Origin: Symbiodinium natans
Lineage: Eukaryota > Sar > Dinophyceae > Suessiales > Symbiodiniaceae
Direction of reading: 5' to 3'
Assembly: GCA_905221605.1 (NCBI GenBank)
Contig: CAJNDS010002246.1
Coordinates: forward strand, 1,267,429-1,324,928
DNA: 57,500 bases
This document shows, piece by piece, positions 27,390 to 36,330 of the stretch. Both the position numbers and the translations under genes were made by a program. Each line of letters begins with the position of its first letter. The stretch's first letter is position 1. Under the pieces are notes generated by a model. It did not search any database and was not told where the DNA came from. It worked only from the letters and a program-made list of their open reading frames with translations.

Positions 27390-27450
27390 TTGCTGCAGCT
27401 TCCGCCTCACCGCAGCCGTGATGGTGGCTGCCCGGGGCTTTTCCAGGGTT
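27390..27450 (+). CDS. candidate exon between C and G arrays
   Basis: GRVCCSFRLTAAVMVAARGF in a GC-rich island after CCCCGGCAG; TTTAGGG follows at 27,459. Confidence 0.45.
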
Positions 27451-28017
27451 CAGCGTGTTTAGGGTCTAGGGTTTAGGGTTTAGGGTCTAGGGTTTAGGGT
27501 TCAAGTATGTAAACCAGCTTGGCTGTTGCAAATTCAGGGTTGAAGTAGTACACGAGCCAAGTCCGTACCAAACTTGTGCACTCAGAACCCCGAAACCCTA
27601 AACCCCGAAACCCTAAACCCTGAAACCCTAACCCCTAAACCCTAAACCCCCCTGTAGAGTTCCTGGCGTCGACTGCCCAAGCTACGCTTTCTCACTCCCT
27701 AGGCCATGATTGGTGGATCTGCCTGCGCAGGCAGCAGCCATCCTGTTGGCTTTAGGGTTCTGCATTTAGGGCCCTATACCTGGGACCTTTTTTCCTGCAT
27801 TTGAGTAGTAATTGCCCTTAATTAGTAGGTATGGCCCATAAAACTGTAGGTAAGGAGGATCCCAGGGGGTAAACCCTAGACCCGGCTTAGGAGCCTCCAC
27901 TACAGAACCACCCCCCCCCCCCCCGGGTTGAGGGCTGAGGGCCAGTCGCCAAGGCAGGGCCCCAAAGCCCAGTGGTGCTTCTCAGCGAAGGCCCAGACCT
28001 GCACAGGTTCAGAGGGA

Positions 28018-28190
28018 ACAGCTTGGGATGTTCTCCCTTTGGGGGGTTTAGGGTTTAGGGTTTAGGGTTTAGGGTTTAGGGTTGGGATGCCCCCCCTTGT
28101 ACTAACAGTCCTTAATAGGGATGAGAATAGGCGGCACTATCATCCCTAAGGAGGACTGTTAGCATAAGGGGGAACATCCCAAGTTACAGC
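28018..28190. mobile_element. hairpin element, family A, copy 1
   Basis: Arms CCCCCCTTGTACTAACAGTC / GACTGTTAGCATAAGGGGG with ends TTGGGATG/CATCCCAA. ACAGC at 28,018 and 28,186 is a 5-bp target duplication that encloses a second copy of the left end (CTTGGGATGTTCTCCC) plus six TTTAGGG units. Confidence 0.85.
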
Positions 28191-28310
28191 GCTGTTTGGT
28201 TTAGCGTGGTTGGAGGTACATGGCACGGTGCAATTGGGTGGTTATATAGAACCATGTATATACATGGCTACCTTGCCTGTAACCCTGCATCTACGTACCG
28301 CAGCGTCGCA

Positions 28311-28622
28311 CTACCTTACCCTTAGCCCCCCATAGCCCCCCAAAGGCCTCAACTGACGCCTCCAAAAAAGTAGCATCCTCCGTACAGGATTCGAGCTGTT
28401 GGGGAGTGGTAGGTTCGAAATGTAGCGCTTGGGCTGCAGGACCCCTGGCGCTGACAGGATGTGTTTGCGTGACCTGTGTTCGGGTTCAGGGCTGCTGTTC
28501 GGCCCTAAACCCTGAACCCTAAACCTTAAACCCTGAGGTCCAGACGCGAGGTTCAGGGTTGCAGGGCATTGAGCCTTGCCTGAATGCCACAATCTGAATC
28601 TTACACCCTCCACCTCAGCCAA
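28311..28622 (-). CDS. ambiguous ORF, 103 codons
   Basis: Minus frame starts MAEVEGVRFRLWHSGKAQCP and includes a telomere-like patch; a + frame (28,370-28,505) is also open. Weak. Confidence 0.25.
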   Translation of the reverse strand: MAEVEGVRFRLWHSGKAQCPATLNLASGPQGLRFRVQGLGPNSSPEPEHRSRKHILSAPGVLQPKRYISNLPLPNSSNPVRRMLLFWRRQLRPLGGYGGLRVR

Positions 28623-28743
28623 CCCTGAAACCCTTAAAGAAAACCCGGCAGCCTGCCATCCCAGGGTTTGCTGCTAAGGTTTGATATTGCATGATGCTCT
28701 TTCCCTTTAGGCTCCTAAACCCGAAACCCGGAACCCGGGGTGC

Positions 28744-28823
28744 CCTACGATGTTTCACGTCTGGAGAACGCTGACGTTCCGCCCGAAAAAAGGTTATTCG
28801 AGGTTTAAAAACAGACCTAAAGG
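28744..28823 (+). CDS. candidate exon
   Basis: MFHVWRTLTFRPKKGYSRFK, then NRPK, to the GT of the next TTTAGGG. Confidence 0.4.
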
Positions 28824-28871
28824 GTTTAGGATTTAGGGTTTAGGGTTTAGGGTTTAAGCCTAAACCCGAAG

Positions 28872-28971
28872 CCTCACCAAAGTGACGGCAAGCGCAGATG
28901 GACTCCAGTTCCTCTGCCAGCATTCCCTCGCAGACTTGGGCAAGCTGAAGCCCACGGCCTCAGGATTCCTC

Positions 28972-28975
<4 letters not shown>
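28872..28975 (+). CDS. candidate exon, propeller-like
   Basis: After CCCGAAG; LTKVTASADGLQFLCQHSLA, then DLGKLKPTASGF. VTASADGLQFLC fits a beta-propeller strand pair. It ends before T9 and G30 (28,972-29,010). Confidence 0.55.
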
Positions 28976-29011
<36 letters not shown>

Positions 29012-29087
29012 AGAGGAGGGTTTACGGTTTAGGGTTTGAGTTCGTAGTGCTATGTCGTCCTTCTGTTGCGCTGGAATCCAATAACTT

Positions 29088-29243
29088 TAAACCCTTGACC
29101 CCGAATTTGGGCTCATTGGGATGCAACCGGTTCGCAGAGCCATCGCTGGGGCTGTTTGTTGGCCAGCGGCGACCGTGACCCTGCTAGAGGCAGCTTCCCT
29201 TGACTATGTCACTTTTGCCAACGCAAGCACCTTAACAAGTTGA
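29088..29243 (+). CDS. candidate terminal exon, about 51 codons
   Basis: MQPVRRAIAGAVCWPAATVT, then LLEAASLDYVTFANASTLTS and TGA (ATG at 29,121). Confidence 0.5.
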
Positions 29244-29277
29244 AATGGTACTACTGTTTAGGTGTTAAACATGAAGA

Positions 29278-29376
29278 CCCTAAACCCCTAAACCCCTAAA
29301 CCCCTAAACCCCTAAACCCCTAAACCCCTAAACCCCTAAACCCCTAAACCCCTAAACCCCTAAACCCCTAAACCCG
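29278..29376. repeat. telomeric array, octamer CCCCTAAA
   Basis: Twelve identical 8-mers, the complement of the TTTAGGGG runs elsewhere. Confidence 0.98.
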
Positions 29377-29388
29377 AAACCCTGACAG

Positions 29389-29499
29389 GTTGGCAAAGGC
29401 TACTGGACCCTCAAACGTCAGTTGAGTCAAGGCCGTCTGACCATGGCTGGGATCAGACAGAGCCATGGGACCACCGGGCTGGCAACTACTGCTAGCACG
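29389..29499 (+). CDS. exon before an all-telomeric intron
   Basis: After CCCTGACAG; GKGYWTLKRQLSQGRLTMAG, then IRQSHGTTGLATTAST, phase 0 at both ends, 37 codons. A second frame is open. It joins in frame to 29,543. Confidence 0.6.
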
Positions 29500-29542
29500 G
29501 TTTAGGGTTTGGGGTTTGGGGTTTAGGGTGTTGGGTTTTGAG
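29500..29542 (+). other. candidate intron made only of telomeric repeat
   Basis: 43 bp of TTTAGGG/TTTGGGG/TGTTGGG units, starting GTTTAGGG and ending TTTTGAG. GT–AG, phase 0 to phase 0. Confidence 0.5.
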
Positions 29543-29800
29543 AAGTGGGAACATGTGAAGAGTGACGAGTCCTCGCCGGTGGCAGAGCCCCTCCGGGCGC
29601 GCGGCACTGCTCTTTGTCCCAGCAAGTTCCCCAGCCATACTGTCCTGCTGTCCAGAAGGCAGAGCAGCAAGTCGACTCATACCCTTGATGCCATTGAGAA
29701 AATGGTCGCTGGCGCTTATGCCTTGAATCCTCACTCCCAATCAAGGCGAACCGAAGAAGAGCTTCTCCCCGAAGTCGGAAGTCGCAGCACCCCCTGCTGA
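29543..29800 (+). CDS. terminal exon, 85 codons
   Basis: KWEHVKSDESSPVAEPLRAR, then HTLDAIEKMVAGAYALNPHS, then RRTEEELLPEVGSRSTPC and TGA. High third-position GC, no repeats, hydrophilic. Best single exon outside the 45-51 kb gene. No domain recognised. Confidence 0.7.
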   Translation, partial: KWEHVKSDESSPVAEPLRARGTALCPSKFPSHTVLLSRRQSSKSTHTLDAIEKMVAGAYALNPHSQSRRTEEELLPEVGSRSTPC

Positions 29801-29879
29801 AACCCCGAACCATGGAATCCCTAAAGCCCTAGAAGCTGGATCCTCTAACACTCGTAGCCCCAAAACCCTGAAACAGAAG

Positions 29880-30005
29880 AGTTATCCTTAGATCCTTATT
29901 AACTCCGAAAGCAGCAGTTTTCTCCTTATCAACCCCCCCGAAAAACGGCAGCTTTCTCCTTATAAAGCCCCTGACAACAGCAGCTTTATTCTGATTCGAT
30001 CCCTA
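29880..30005. repeat. three imperfect tandem units of about 40 bp
   Basis: GCAGCAGTTTTCTCCTTATC, GCAGCTTTCTCCTTATAAAG and GCAGCTTTATTCTGATTCG start successive units. Confidence 0.75.
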
Positions 30006-30008
30006 AGA

Positions 30009-30171
30009 ACCGCAAAGCCCAAACCCTACACCCTAAACCCCAAACCTCTAAACTCTAAACCCTAAACCCTGAACCCTAAACCCTAAACCCTAAACCCTAA
30101 ACGCTAAACCCTAAACCCTAAACCCTAAACCCTAAACCCTAAACCCTAACCCCCCCCCCCCCCCCCCCCCA
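30009..30171. repeat. telomeric block (CCCTAAA) plus poly-C
   Basis: Ends in a C22 run directly before the next exon acceptor (AAG). Confidence 0.95.
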
Positions 30172-30173
30172 AG

Positions 30174-30277
30174 GCTGGCGGAACTGGGTCTGGAGAGCCG
30201 TGGCCCGGCGGCGGCGCTGAGCCTGGCGAAGGGGAGGCCGGTTGCTCAAAGGAAGATGTACCATAAAATCCTCGATG
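30174..30277 (+). CDS. candidate exon between C and G arrays
   Basis: LAELGLESRGPAAALSLAKG, then RPVAQRKMYHKILDG, ending GAT|GGTTTAGGG. Helical, high third-position GC. Confidence 0.6.
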
Positions 30278-30344
30278 GTTTAGGGTTGAAGGGCTTTAGG
30301 GTTTAGGGCTTAGGGTAGAATACTCGATATTATTTATTCACTAT

Positions 30345-30381
<37 letters not shown>

Positions 30382-30448
30382 GTATACATATTGAATTACA
30401 TATCTCTATGTATACGTATCATGAAGAAGAAGTCAAAACGGATTAGTT

Positions 30449-30582
30449 ATGGAGGTGAAAGGAAGAGCACGGCGGTACCTCCTGTTCCCTCTTTTTTCTA
30501 GTGGTCCGGTTCCCGTTAAACCCCCCCACCAAACAAAGAGGGCTCCTTTTTCGTTCCTGTATTTCCGAGCGACCACCCTAAA
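30449..30582 (+). CDS. candidate exon
   Basis: ATG-started MEVKGRARRYLLFPLFSSGP, then VPVKPPHQTKRAPFSFLYFR, up to CCCTAAACCC. (TC)n(TA)n microsatellite lies just upstream (30,344-30,380). Confidence 0.45.
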
Positions 30583-30679
30583 CCCAGAAAACCCTCAACT
30601 GGCAAACCCTTCGACTCAAAACCCTAAGCCCTAAACCTCAGCATCCGTAAACCCCAAACCCCAAACCCCAAACGGCAAG

Positions 30680-30766
30680 AAGAGGCCAGCAAGCTGGACC
30701 CCCATTGCAAACGCAGCTGCAGGCCTGAGGGTCCGCCTCTGGGGGGGTCAGGTGTTCGGGGCTTTG
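30680..30766 (+). CDS. candidate exon between C and G arrays
   Basis: RPASWTPIANAAAGLRVRLW, then GGQVFGALG. LRVRLWGG is WD40-like. Confidence 0.45.
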
Positions 30767-30896
30767 GGTTTAGGGTTTAGGGCTGAAGGCTTAGGGCTTT
30801 TGGTTAGGGCGGTTGGGGTTTAGGGTTCAGGGTTTAGGGTTTAGGGTTTAGGGATGTTGAGGGTTCAGGGCTTGGGGATGTTTCGGGGTTGTAGGT

Positions 30897-31110
30897 TTAA
30901 GGGGTTTAAGGGGTTTAAGGGGTTTAAGGGGTTGAAGGGGTTTAAGGGGTTTAAGGGGTTTAAGGGGTTTAAGGGGTTTAAGGGGTTTAAGGGGTTTAAG
31001 GGGTTTAAGGGGTTTAAGGGGTTTAAGGGCTTTAAGGGGTTTAAGGGGTTTAAGGGGTTTAAGGGGTGTAAGGGGTGTAAGGGGTGTAAGGGGTGTAAGG
31101 GGTGTAAGGG
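30897..31110. repeat. 9-mer array (GGTTTAAGG)n
   Basis: About 24 units of a 9-base telomere variant, so every frame stays open (GFK repeats on +, LKP or LNP on minus). The last six units carry GTGTAAGGG. Not evidence of protein. Confidence 0.98.
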
Positions 31111-31120
31111 GTGTTTGGGA

Positions 31121-31222
31121 CTTCGGGTGCTGGGCTTTGCGCGACACATTTCCGTTTGGTTCGCACAGGGGCTGACATGGAACCTGGAAACCTTGGTGTT
31201 GCTTTGCACAGAACTAAATCCT
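31121..31222 (+). CDS. candidate terminal exon
   Basis: GAGLCATHFRLVRTGADMEP, then GNLGVALHRTKS and TGA. A second frame, continuous with the 9-mer array, is also open. Confidence 0.35.
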
Positions 31223-31803
31223 GAAAGTTCAGACCCTACACCCTAAACCCTAAACCCTAGACCGTGAAGACTCTTAGGGGGTAGCTATGGGTACCAATGA
31301 TGCCTCGCTCTTGGGTAGGTCCTGGACAACTAGGGTTGTAGGAGACTGCACGTTTAACTTTATGAAGCCCACTTGGTCCTCTAAACAACTCTGGGCCTAA
31401 ACCCTAAACCCTAAGCCCTAAACCAGGTAAGCTTGAAGATAAGCTGGGAAAGCAATCCCTGAATCCGCAACAGGCCCGAAGCGTTTAGGGCGCAAGGTTC
31501 AGGGTTTAGGGCCAGTTTAGGGTTTAGGGTTCAGGGTTTAGGGCCGGTTTAGGGTTTAGGGTTTGAGGGTCTTGGGCTGCACTGAAGGGTTTCAGGGTTG
31601 AGGGCTTGCAGTGCTGCGGGCAAAATGAGATCCCACAGAGTCTCCCATCTCTCGCAATGTCGCCTGCATCTCAAGCCGGAAATCGCTACAACTTCTACAG
31701 CATACAGCCACAAGTGACTTCTCCCCGAAACCCCAAACCCTAAACCCTAAACCCTAAGCCCTATAAACCCTAAACCCCAAACCCTAAACCCTAAACCCTA
31801 AAG

Positions 31804-31917
31804 AGTCTGAGCACCAGGACCCCTGCGTTTTCTTTTCCTGGGCTTCACTTCTGGGGTTCCGGCGGTGGTGCCACTTCGCCGCAGAAGACGGTAGAGGGGG
31901 CTTTCAAGGTTCAAGGG
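31804..31917 (+). CDS. candidate exon between C and G arrays
   Basis: Phase 0 after CCCTAAAG; LSTRTPAFSFPGLHFWGSGG, then GATSPQKTVEGAFKVQG, to a TTTAGGG block. Confidence 0.5.
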
Positions 31918-32308
31918 TTTAGGGTTTGGGGTTTAGGGTTTAGGGTTTGGGGTTTGGGGTTTAGGGTTTGGGTGTTGGATTGTAACTTTCCATGAACTTG
32001 CGAAGAGGGGGTGAGGGGATTCGGTTTTTCTATGCGCCCCAAAGGGCTGCAAAAGGCTGCCCCACGTCGGATGTAGTTTCCTGATGTTTTGGTGTATTTC
32101 TTCAGGGGGACGTGTTTAGGGTTTAGGGGTTAGCACGAGGCTCTGGCGTCGAGCATGGGTTTCGTGTTCGTCTCATGCTGACTGGATGTCTGATATGGCC
32201 TTCTAGCAGAGGACCCTCTACTAAGGTAGCAAGCTCAGAAAGGTTCGGACTGTAGTTTCCCTGTAGTGAGAACGGCCCGCATGCCCGAAGCCCTACTGAA
32301 TTATCCCA

Positions 32309-32480
32309 ATGGCTCCTGCTTCTGCCTTACAATGTTCCTGCTTTCTAGAGAAACGCAACTTCGGAGGGGCGGCCGAAAGCCTACAACGAGCATCTAACAC
32401 ACCACCCAGAGCCTGGAATCCCAGCACTCAATGCGGCAGCTTCCTTTCAATAGCGAAAAAAGCTAGCAACACCTCTTACG
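32309..32480 (+). CDS. exon, 57 codons, unknown protein
   Basis: MAPASALQCSCFLEKRNFGG, AAESLQRASNTPPRAWNPST and QCGSFLSIAKKASNTSYG in one frame; donor G|GTTTAGG at 32,481. Confidence 0.6.
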
Positions 32481-32510
32481 GTTTAGGGGATAGGGTTTAG
32501 TTGCAGACTA

Positions 32511-32612
32511 CAGACCTCTCTGACGGGTTTTCGTTTCGAGTGCCACAAAAAGACGAGCGAAGCTGAGGCAACTGCGCCTACGCGACAAAGAGGCCAGACG
32601 GCACCGTCGTGG
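32511..32612 (+). CDS. ambiguous exon-like island
   Basis: RQLRLRDKEARRHRRG (basic helix) in one frame and SEAEATAPTRQRGQTAPS in another; the minus strand is open too. Confidence 0.3.
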
Positions 32613-32734
32613 GTTTAGGGTTTTCACGCTGCGCCACATAGGTAGGAACTGCAGAACTGAAGCCGTAAAATGCCCAAAGCCCTTGAAACTTAAACCATAA
32701 AGCAGCGACAGCTTTCTCTGGGCAGAAGTCACGT

Positions 32735-33025
32735 GTGATCAGAGGTCGGGCGAACCCTCATACCCTTGCCCCAAGTCCCAGACAAAAGCACAACCCCATC
32801 AGGGCTTTAGGGTTCGGTTTTTGTTCTGGACTTGCGGCATGCAGGTGCGGGAGAAAGTCTGACCACGGCAGCATTGGTCGTCCCAACTTCAACCTACTTC
32901 TGCCCCCCATGCAAGTAGTGGGGCTGGCAGAAAAACCTGCCGAATCAGGCACATTCTCCTCTCATGGGCTAATTTACTGCTTACCCTTGTTTGGCAAAGA
33001 GTACTCAGTAGCCCAAAGCCCCTAA
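32735..33025 (+). CDS. ORF, 96 codons, unknown protein
   Basis: PHTLAPSPRQKHNPIRALGF, SGLAACRCGRKSDHGSIGRP, NFNLLLPPMQVVGLAEKPAE and YCLPLFGKEYSVAQSP to TAA. Long, non-repetitive, no domain recognised. Confidence 0.6.
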   Translation: MIRGRANPHTLAPSPRQKHNPIRALGFGFCSGLAACRCGRKSDHGSIGRPNFNLLLPPMQVVGLAEKPAESGTFSSHGLIYCLPLFGKEYSVAQSP

Positions 33026-33268
33026 AACCTCCAACCCTGAGCCCCAGCAAAAGGCCCCATGTACTCTAGCCCCTTGCTCCAAACCGTCCTAGTCCTTGTT
33101 CCGCACTTCTGACAGGTTCGCTCCTCTTCAACCCAAAAGCTGAAGCCCCAAGACCCCTTTGCATTCGAGTTTTGCTACGAAGTCAGACAGGCCCTACAGG
33201 CCCTACAACCCCTCCCCTCCCCCCCCCAAAAAAAAAAAAATCCTCGGACCTCTAAACCCTTCAGATTG

Positions 33269-33391
33269 TTGGGGTCCCAAGAAGGCTCACGGCTCCTGCA
33301 TTCCTGCACTGTGCCCGGCGTAGGCGCCAAGCTGCTCACTCCTGCGCCTCGTAATGGAGGATCGACCAAGGCTGCCCGCATGTGTAGGTGG
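33269..33391 (+). CDS. exon, 41 codons
   Basis: GSQEGSRLLHSCTVPGVGAK, then LLTPAPRNGGSTKAARMCRW, phase 0 to a GT of the next TTTAGGG block. Confidence 0.5.
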
Positions 33392-33460
33392 GTTTAGGGT
33401 TTATAGGCTTGGGGATGTTTAGGGTTTAGGGTTCAGAGCTTAGGGCGGGGGGGGGGGGGT

Positions 33461-33646
33461 AACTGGACTGGCTGTTTAACGCGTGTACATTGTTTATCAG
33501 GTCTTTGGTTTTTGGGGATTGAGGAACCCTCCTCCAACACATCGATTCTCAGGGTTAAAAAGGTTGTGCTGACAGTGGTCTCCTCGGCATTCCCTTACGT
33601 CATTCTGTGGAATCCCAAGAGATATTATTCAGAGTTAGAGTTTGGG
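33461..33646 (+). CDS. exon, 62 codons, unknown protein
   Basis: Begins after G14; NWTGCLTRVHCLSGLWFLGI, EEPSSNTSILRVKKVVLTVV and SSAFPYVILWNPKRYYSELE; donor G|GTTTAGGG at 33,647. Hydrophobic strands, non-repetitive. Confidence 0.6.
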
Positions 33647-33652
33647 GTTTAG

Positions 33653-33751
33653 GGTGTCTCAAGGGCTTCGAGAATATCGATTCAAACAGGTTCGTCCAGA
33701 GGCAGCCCCATGACAAGTAGGACGGAAATGCATCGCGCACATGGAACCTAA
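33653..33751 (+). CDS. candidate terminal exon
   Basis: GVSRASRISIQTGSSRGSPM, then TSRTEMHRAHGT and TAA. Confidence 0.35.
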   Translation, partial: GVSRASRISIQTGSSRGSPMTSRTEMHRAHGT

Positions 33752-33929
33752 GCAAGTTCCTGACAACGTGCCAGGAGCTTGTGCACCCCCGCCCCCTAAC
33801 CTTAAGCCCTAAACGCTGTAATCCCTCAGGTAGAAACCTGAGCCCTAAGCCCTAAGCCCTGAACCCTGAACCCTGAACCCTGAACCCTAAACCCTAAACC
33901 CTAAACCCTACCCGCAAAGCTAAAGTCAG

Positions 33930-34005
33930 AGGTCACTGCTCCGAAGTGATCAGACCACGCTCAGGCCTCCCATAGCGCACGTGGCCGCCTTTGAGGACGG
34001 ACGAT
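33930..34005 (+). CDS. exon with GTAAGG donor; 3' half copied elsewhere
   Basis: RSLLRSDQTTLRPPIAHVAA, then FEDGR, phase 0 start, donor GTAAGG followed by TTTAGGG. Bases 33,964-34,010 reappear inverted at 40,486-40,533. Confidence 0.6.
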
Positions 34006-34165
34006 GTAAGGGTTTAGGGTTTAGGGTTTAGGGTTCAGGGGGTTTAGGGTTTAGGGTTTAGGGTTCAGGGGGTTTAGGGTTTAGGGTTTAGGGTTTAGGG
34101 TTTAGGGTTTAGGGTTTAGGGTTTAGGGTTTAGGGTTTAGGGTTTAGGGTTTAGGGTTTAGGGTA
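34004..34165. repeat. telomeric array (TTTAGGG)
   Basis: More than 20 units; the first part has a doubled TTCAGGGGG-TTTAGGG motif. Confidence 0.98.
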
Positions 34166-34357
34166 GCATGGGGATCCTAATATCAGCTCAGGTGTTTGGG
34201 GCGATTATTTTCTAAGGGGTACGAGGCTCCCTGGCTATGTGGTAGGGGTTGCCCAAACTACAAGGAATACGCCCCCAAGAGGCCCATGGTTGAGGTCCCT
34301 ATACTAGTGGCTGTGGCCACTGGGAAGGCGCGGTAAGGGTTTCTCTCGTTTTGGGCT

Positions 34358-34609
34358 TTGGGTTTAAAGGCTGTACGGTTGTCCAGCCATCAGCCGATCT
34401 GTCTTCCCGAACTACTGGAGAGGCCTCCCCAAGAGTCCAGAAAGTCTGCTGTGCCATCCACCTACTCTGAAGACAGTTTACATGAAACATCCTATAGGTG
34501 TTTGTGGCAAGGGTCACTGCTGGGAATAAGCAGAACCAAAGTCGCATGTGTGTGTGTGTGTGAACATGTTCACATGAAGAGAAGGAGCAAAGCAGCAGTA
34601 CGAGGATGA
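34358..34609 (+). CDS. ORF, 83 codons, strand uncertain
   Basis: SSHQPICLPELLERPPQESR, then KSAVPSTYSEDSLHETSYRC, running through a (TG)n tract (34,546-34,561). The minus strand is open for 117 codons with a hydrophobic start. Confidence 0.4.
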   Translation: MGLKAVRLSSHQPICLPELLERPPQESRKSAVPSTYSEDSLHETSYRCLWQGSLLGISRTKVACVCVCEHVHMKRRSKAAVRG

Positions 34610-34886
34610 GAAGCCAAAAACAGAAGGTTGGTGCCAGCAAGCAACACAGCAATAGCAGCCATTGTCTCAGCAGCAGAAGAATATGAGCATGAACAATGAC
34701 CGAACAAAAACAAAGGCAAACTAATTGTATGATTGTTGCTGATTAGAGGATGTTCGAAGAATCTTAGCAGAAGGAACAACTAAGACGCCTGTAGCAACGG
34801 TCCCTAAACGAGTCTGACAGGGCTCAAATACTAGGGAGAAGGCTTTCGTATCGTTTCGTTCGCCTTCGGGCCCTTCTCGGCCCTTG

Positions 34887-34935
34887 ACCCCTAAACCCTA
34901 AACCCTAAACCCTAAACCCTAAACCCTAAACCCTT
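34887..34935. repeat. telomeric array (CCCTAAA)
   Basis: Six units followed by CCCTATACCC and poly-C. Confidence 0.95.
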
Positions 34936-34993
34936 GTCCCTATACCCTATGCCCCAAAACCCCTCTCTCCCCCCCCCCCTCCCTCGCCCCAAG

Positions 34994-35065
34994 GACCCGA
35001 GTTCTGAGACGCCTTGCGGGTTCGTCGCCTCGGACCAAGCAACTCTTGGCTTGGGGGGGTTTAGG
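34994..35065 (+). CDS. candidate exon between C and G arrays
   Basis: DPSSETPCGFVASDQATLGL, then GGFR, after CCCCAAG. GT donors recur each 7 bases in the following array, so the exact end is open. Confidence 0.45.
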
Positions 35066-35134
35066 GTTTAGGGTTTAGGGTTTAGGGTTTAGGGTTTAGG
35101 GTTTAGGGTTTAGGGTTTAGGGTTTAGGGTTTAG
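35059..35134. repeat. telomeric array (TTTAGGG), possible intron
   Basis: Eleven units between two exon-like islands. Confidence 0.95.
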
Positions 35135-35296
35135 GGTTTACGGCGGCCACCCTTAGGAGACGCCAGAGAGTGCCGAAATTTCAGGGTTTTCAAGGACTTC
35201 AAGATCCGAGCATCAGCATGGTTATCTGGTCTCAGAAGTCCCCCAAGAGAGAGTGAGAAAACAACCAAAGTACCGTATTATATTAAAATGGATTAG
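35135..35296 (+). CDS. terminal exon after a G array
   Basis: The acceptor would be a telomeric TTTAG|GG. RRPPLGDARECRNFRVFKDF, KIRASAWLSGLRSPPRESEK, then TTKVPYYIKMD and TAG. Joins in frame to 34,994-35,065 if the donor is the second telomeric GT. Confidence 0.55.
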   Translation, partial: GLRRPPLGDARECRNFRVFKDFKIRASAWLSGLRSPPRESEKTTKVPYYIKMD

Positions 35297-35611
35297 ATTT
35301 CATTATTATCATTTTTATTATGATTATGATTATGATTATTCCGTACTATCTTATTCTCAATATATGTGTCATGAACCATTCTGATGGGTACTGTTAGTAT
35401 TCTCAAGGGGGATCCATGCTGAGGCTGAGGGGGTTGCTAGACCTCCAAGTACGCCCTAAGCAGCCTCTGGCTATCTCCAGGGTTGGGATGTTGGGGCTTT
35501 TGGGGCATTAGGGGCTTTTCGGGCTTTTGGGGCATTAGGGGCTTTAGGGCAGCCCACAGTTGCCCGAAAAACCCTTCTCCGCCTTAGACCCCAAACCTTT
35601 GAGACACTTAC

Positions 35612-35719
35612 CCTAAGGGTCCATGTACCTCATTATTATACACTTGGGCCCTAAAGTCCCTGTATAGGAGCTACTTTAAGGCCCAAGTATATAATAATAA
35701 GGTACATGGACCCTTAGGG
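35612..35719. mobile_element. hairpin element, family B, copy 1
   Basis: 40-bp arms (CCTAAGGGTCCATGTACCTC… and …AAGGTACATGGACCCTTAGG) with two mismatches; TTAC at 35,608 and 35,720 is a 4-bp target duplication. Confidence 0.9.
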
Positions 35720-35741
35720 TTACACAAGCCCTAAACCCTCG

Positions 35742-35830
35742 ATGCCTCCCAAGCCGCAACCATTGCCAACAAGCTGGTCATGGGTGGTTCCCGTCGCGCT
35801 TCTATACGATTACTGGGTCGAAGCCCCCAA
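35742..35830 (+). CDS. candidate exon
   Basis: ATG-started MPPKPQPLPTSWSWVVPVAL, then LYDYWVEAP, into CCCTAAA. Confidence 0.4.
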
Positions 35831-36141
35831 ACCCTAAACCCAAAACCCTATAAACCCTAAAACCCCTAAAAACCCTAAACCCTATAAACCCTAAACCCTA
35901 ACCCTATACCCTATAAACCCTAAACACCCTACAAACCCTAAAAACCCAAAAACCCTAAACACCCTACACCCTCTAAACCCTAAACCCTATAAACCCTAAA
36001 CCCTAAACCCTAACCCTAAACCCCAAGCCCCAAACCCTAAAGCCTAACCCCAAACCCCAAGCCCTAAGCCCCAAACCCCTAAACCCTAAACCCTAAACCC
36101 TAAACCCTAAACCCTAAACCCTAAACCCTAAACCCTAAACC
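35826..36141. repeat. degenerate telomeric block (CCCTAAA)
   Basis: CCCTATAAA, CCCTAAAA and CCCCAAG variants first, clean CCCTAAA at 36,076-36,141. Confidence 0.95.
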
Positions 36142-36148
36142 CACCGAG

Positions 36149-36217
36149 GCCTTCGATGCGGGCAGCGCTGCCTTCCGCCTCCGTCTTCGCTTCGCGGGCG
36201 GGCCCTTGGAGGCCAGG
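36149..36217 (+). CDS. candidate exon between C and G arrays
   Basis: Phase 0 to phase 0, 23 codons: AFDAGSAAFRLRLRFAGGPL, then EAR. Third positions nearly all G/C. Confidence 0.6.
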
Positions 36218-36330
36218 GTTTAGGGTTTAGGGTTTAGGGTTTAGGGTTTAGGGTTTAGGGTTTAGGGTTTAGGGTTTAGGGTTTAGGGTTCGGGGTTCAG
36301 GGTTCAGGGTTCAGGGTTTAGGGTTTAGGG
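36218..36330. repeat. telomeric array (TTTAGGG)
   Basis: Eleven clean units, then TTCAGGG variants. 36,400-36,750 has no clear gene. Confidence 0.95.

Noticed and set aside
28370-28505. + strand exon opposite the 103-codon minus ORF
   Set aside because: Both strands are open and neither has clear splice sites, so no firm call was made.
30848-31246. GFK, LKP and LNP repeat ORFs of 99-130 codons
   Set aside because: A 9-base repeat keeps all frames open on both strands; no independent coding sign.
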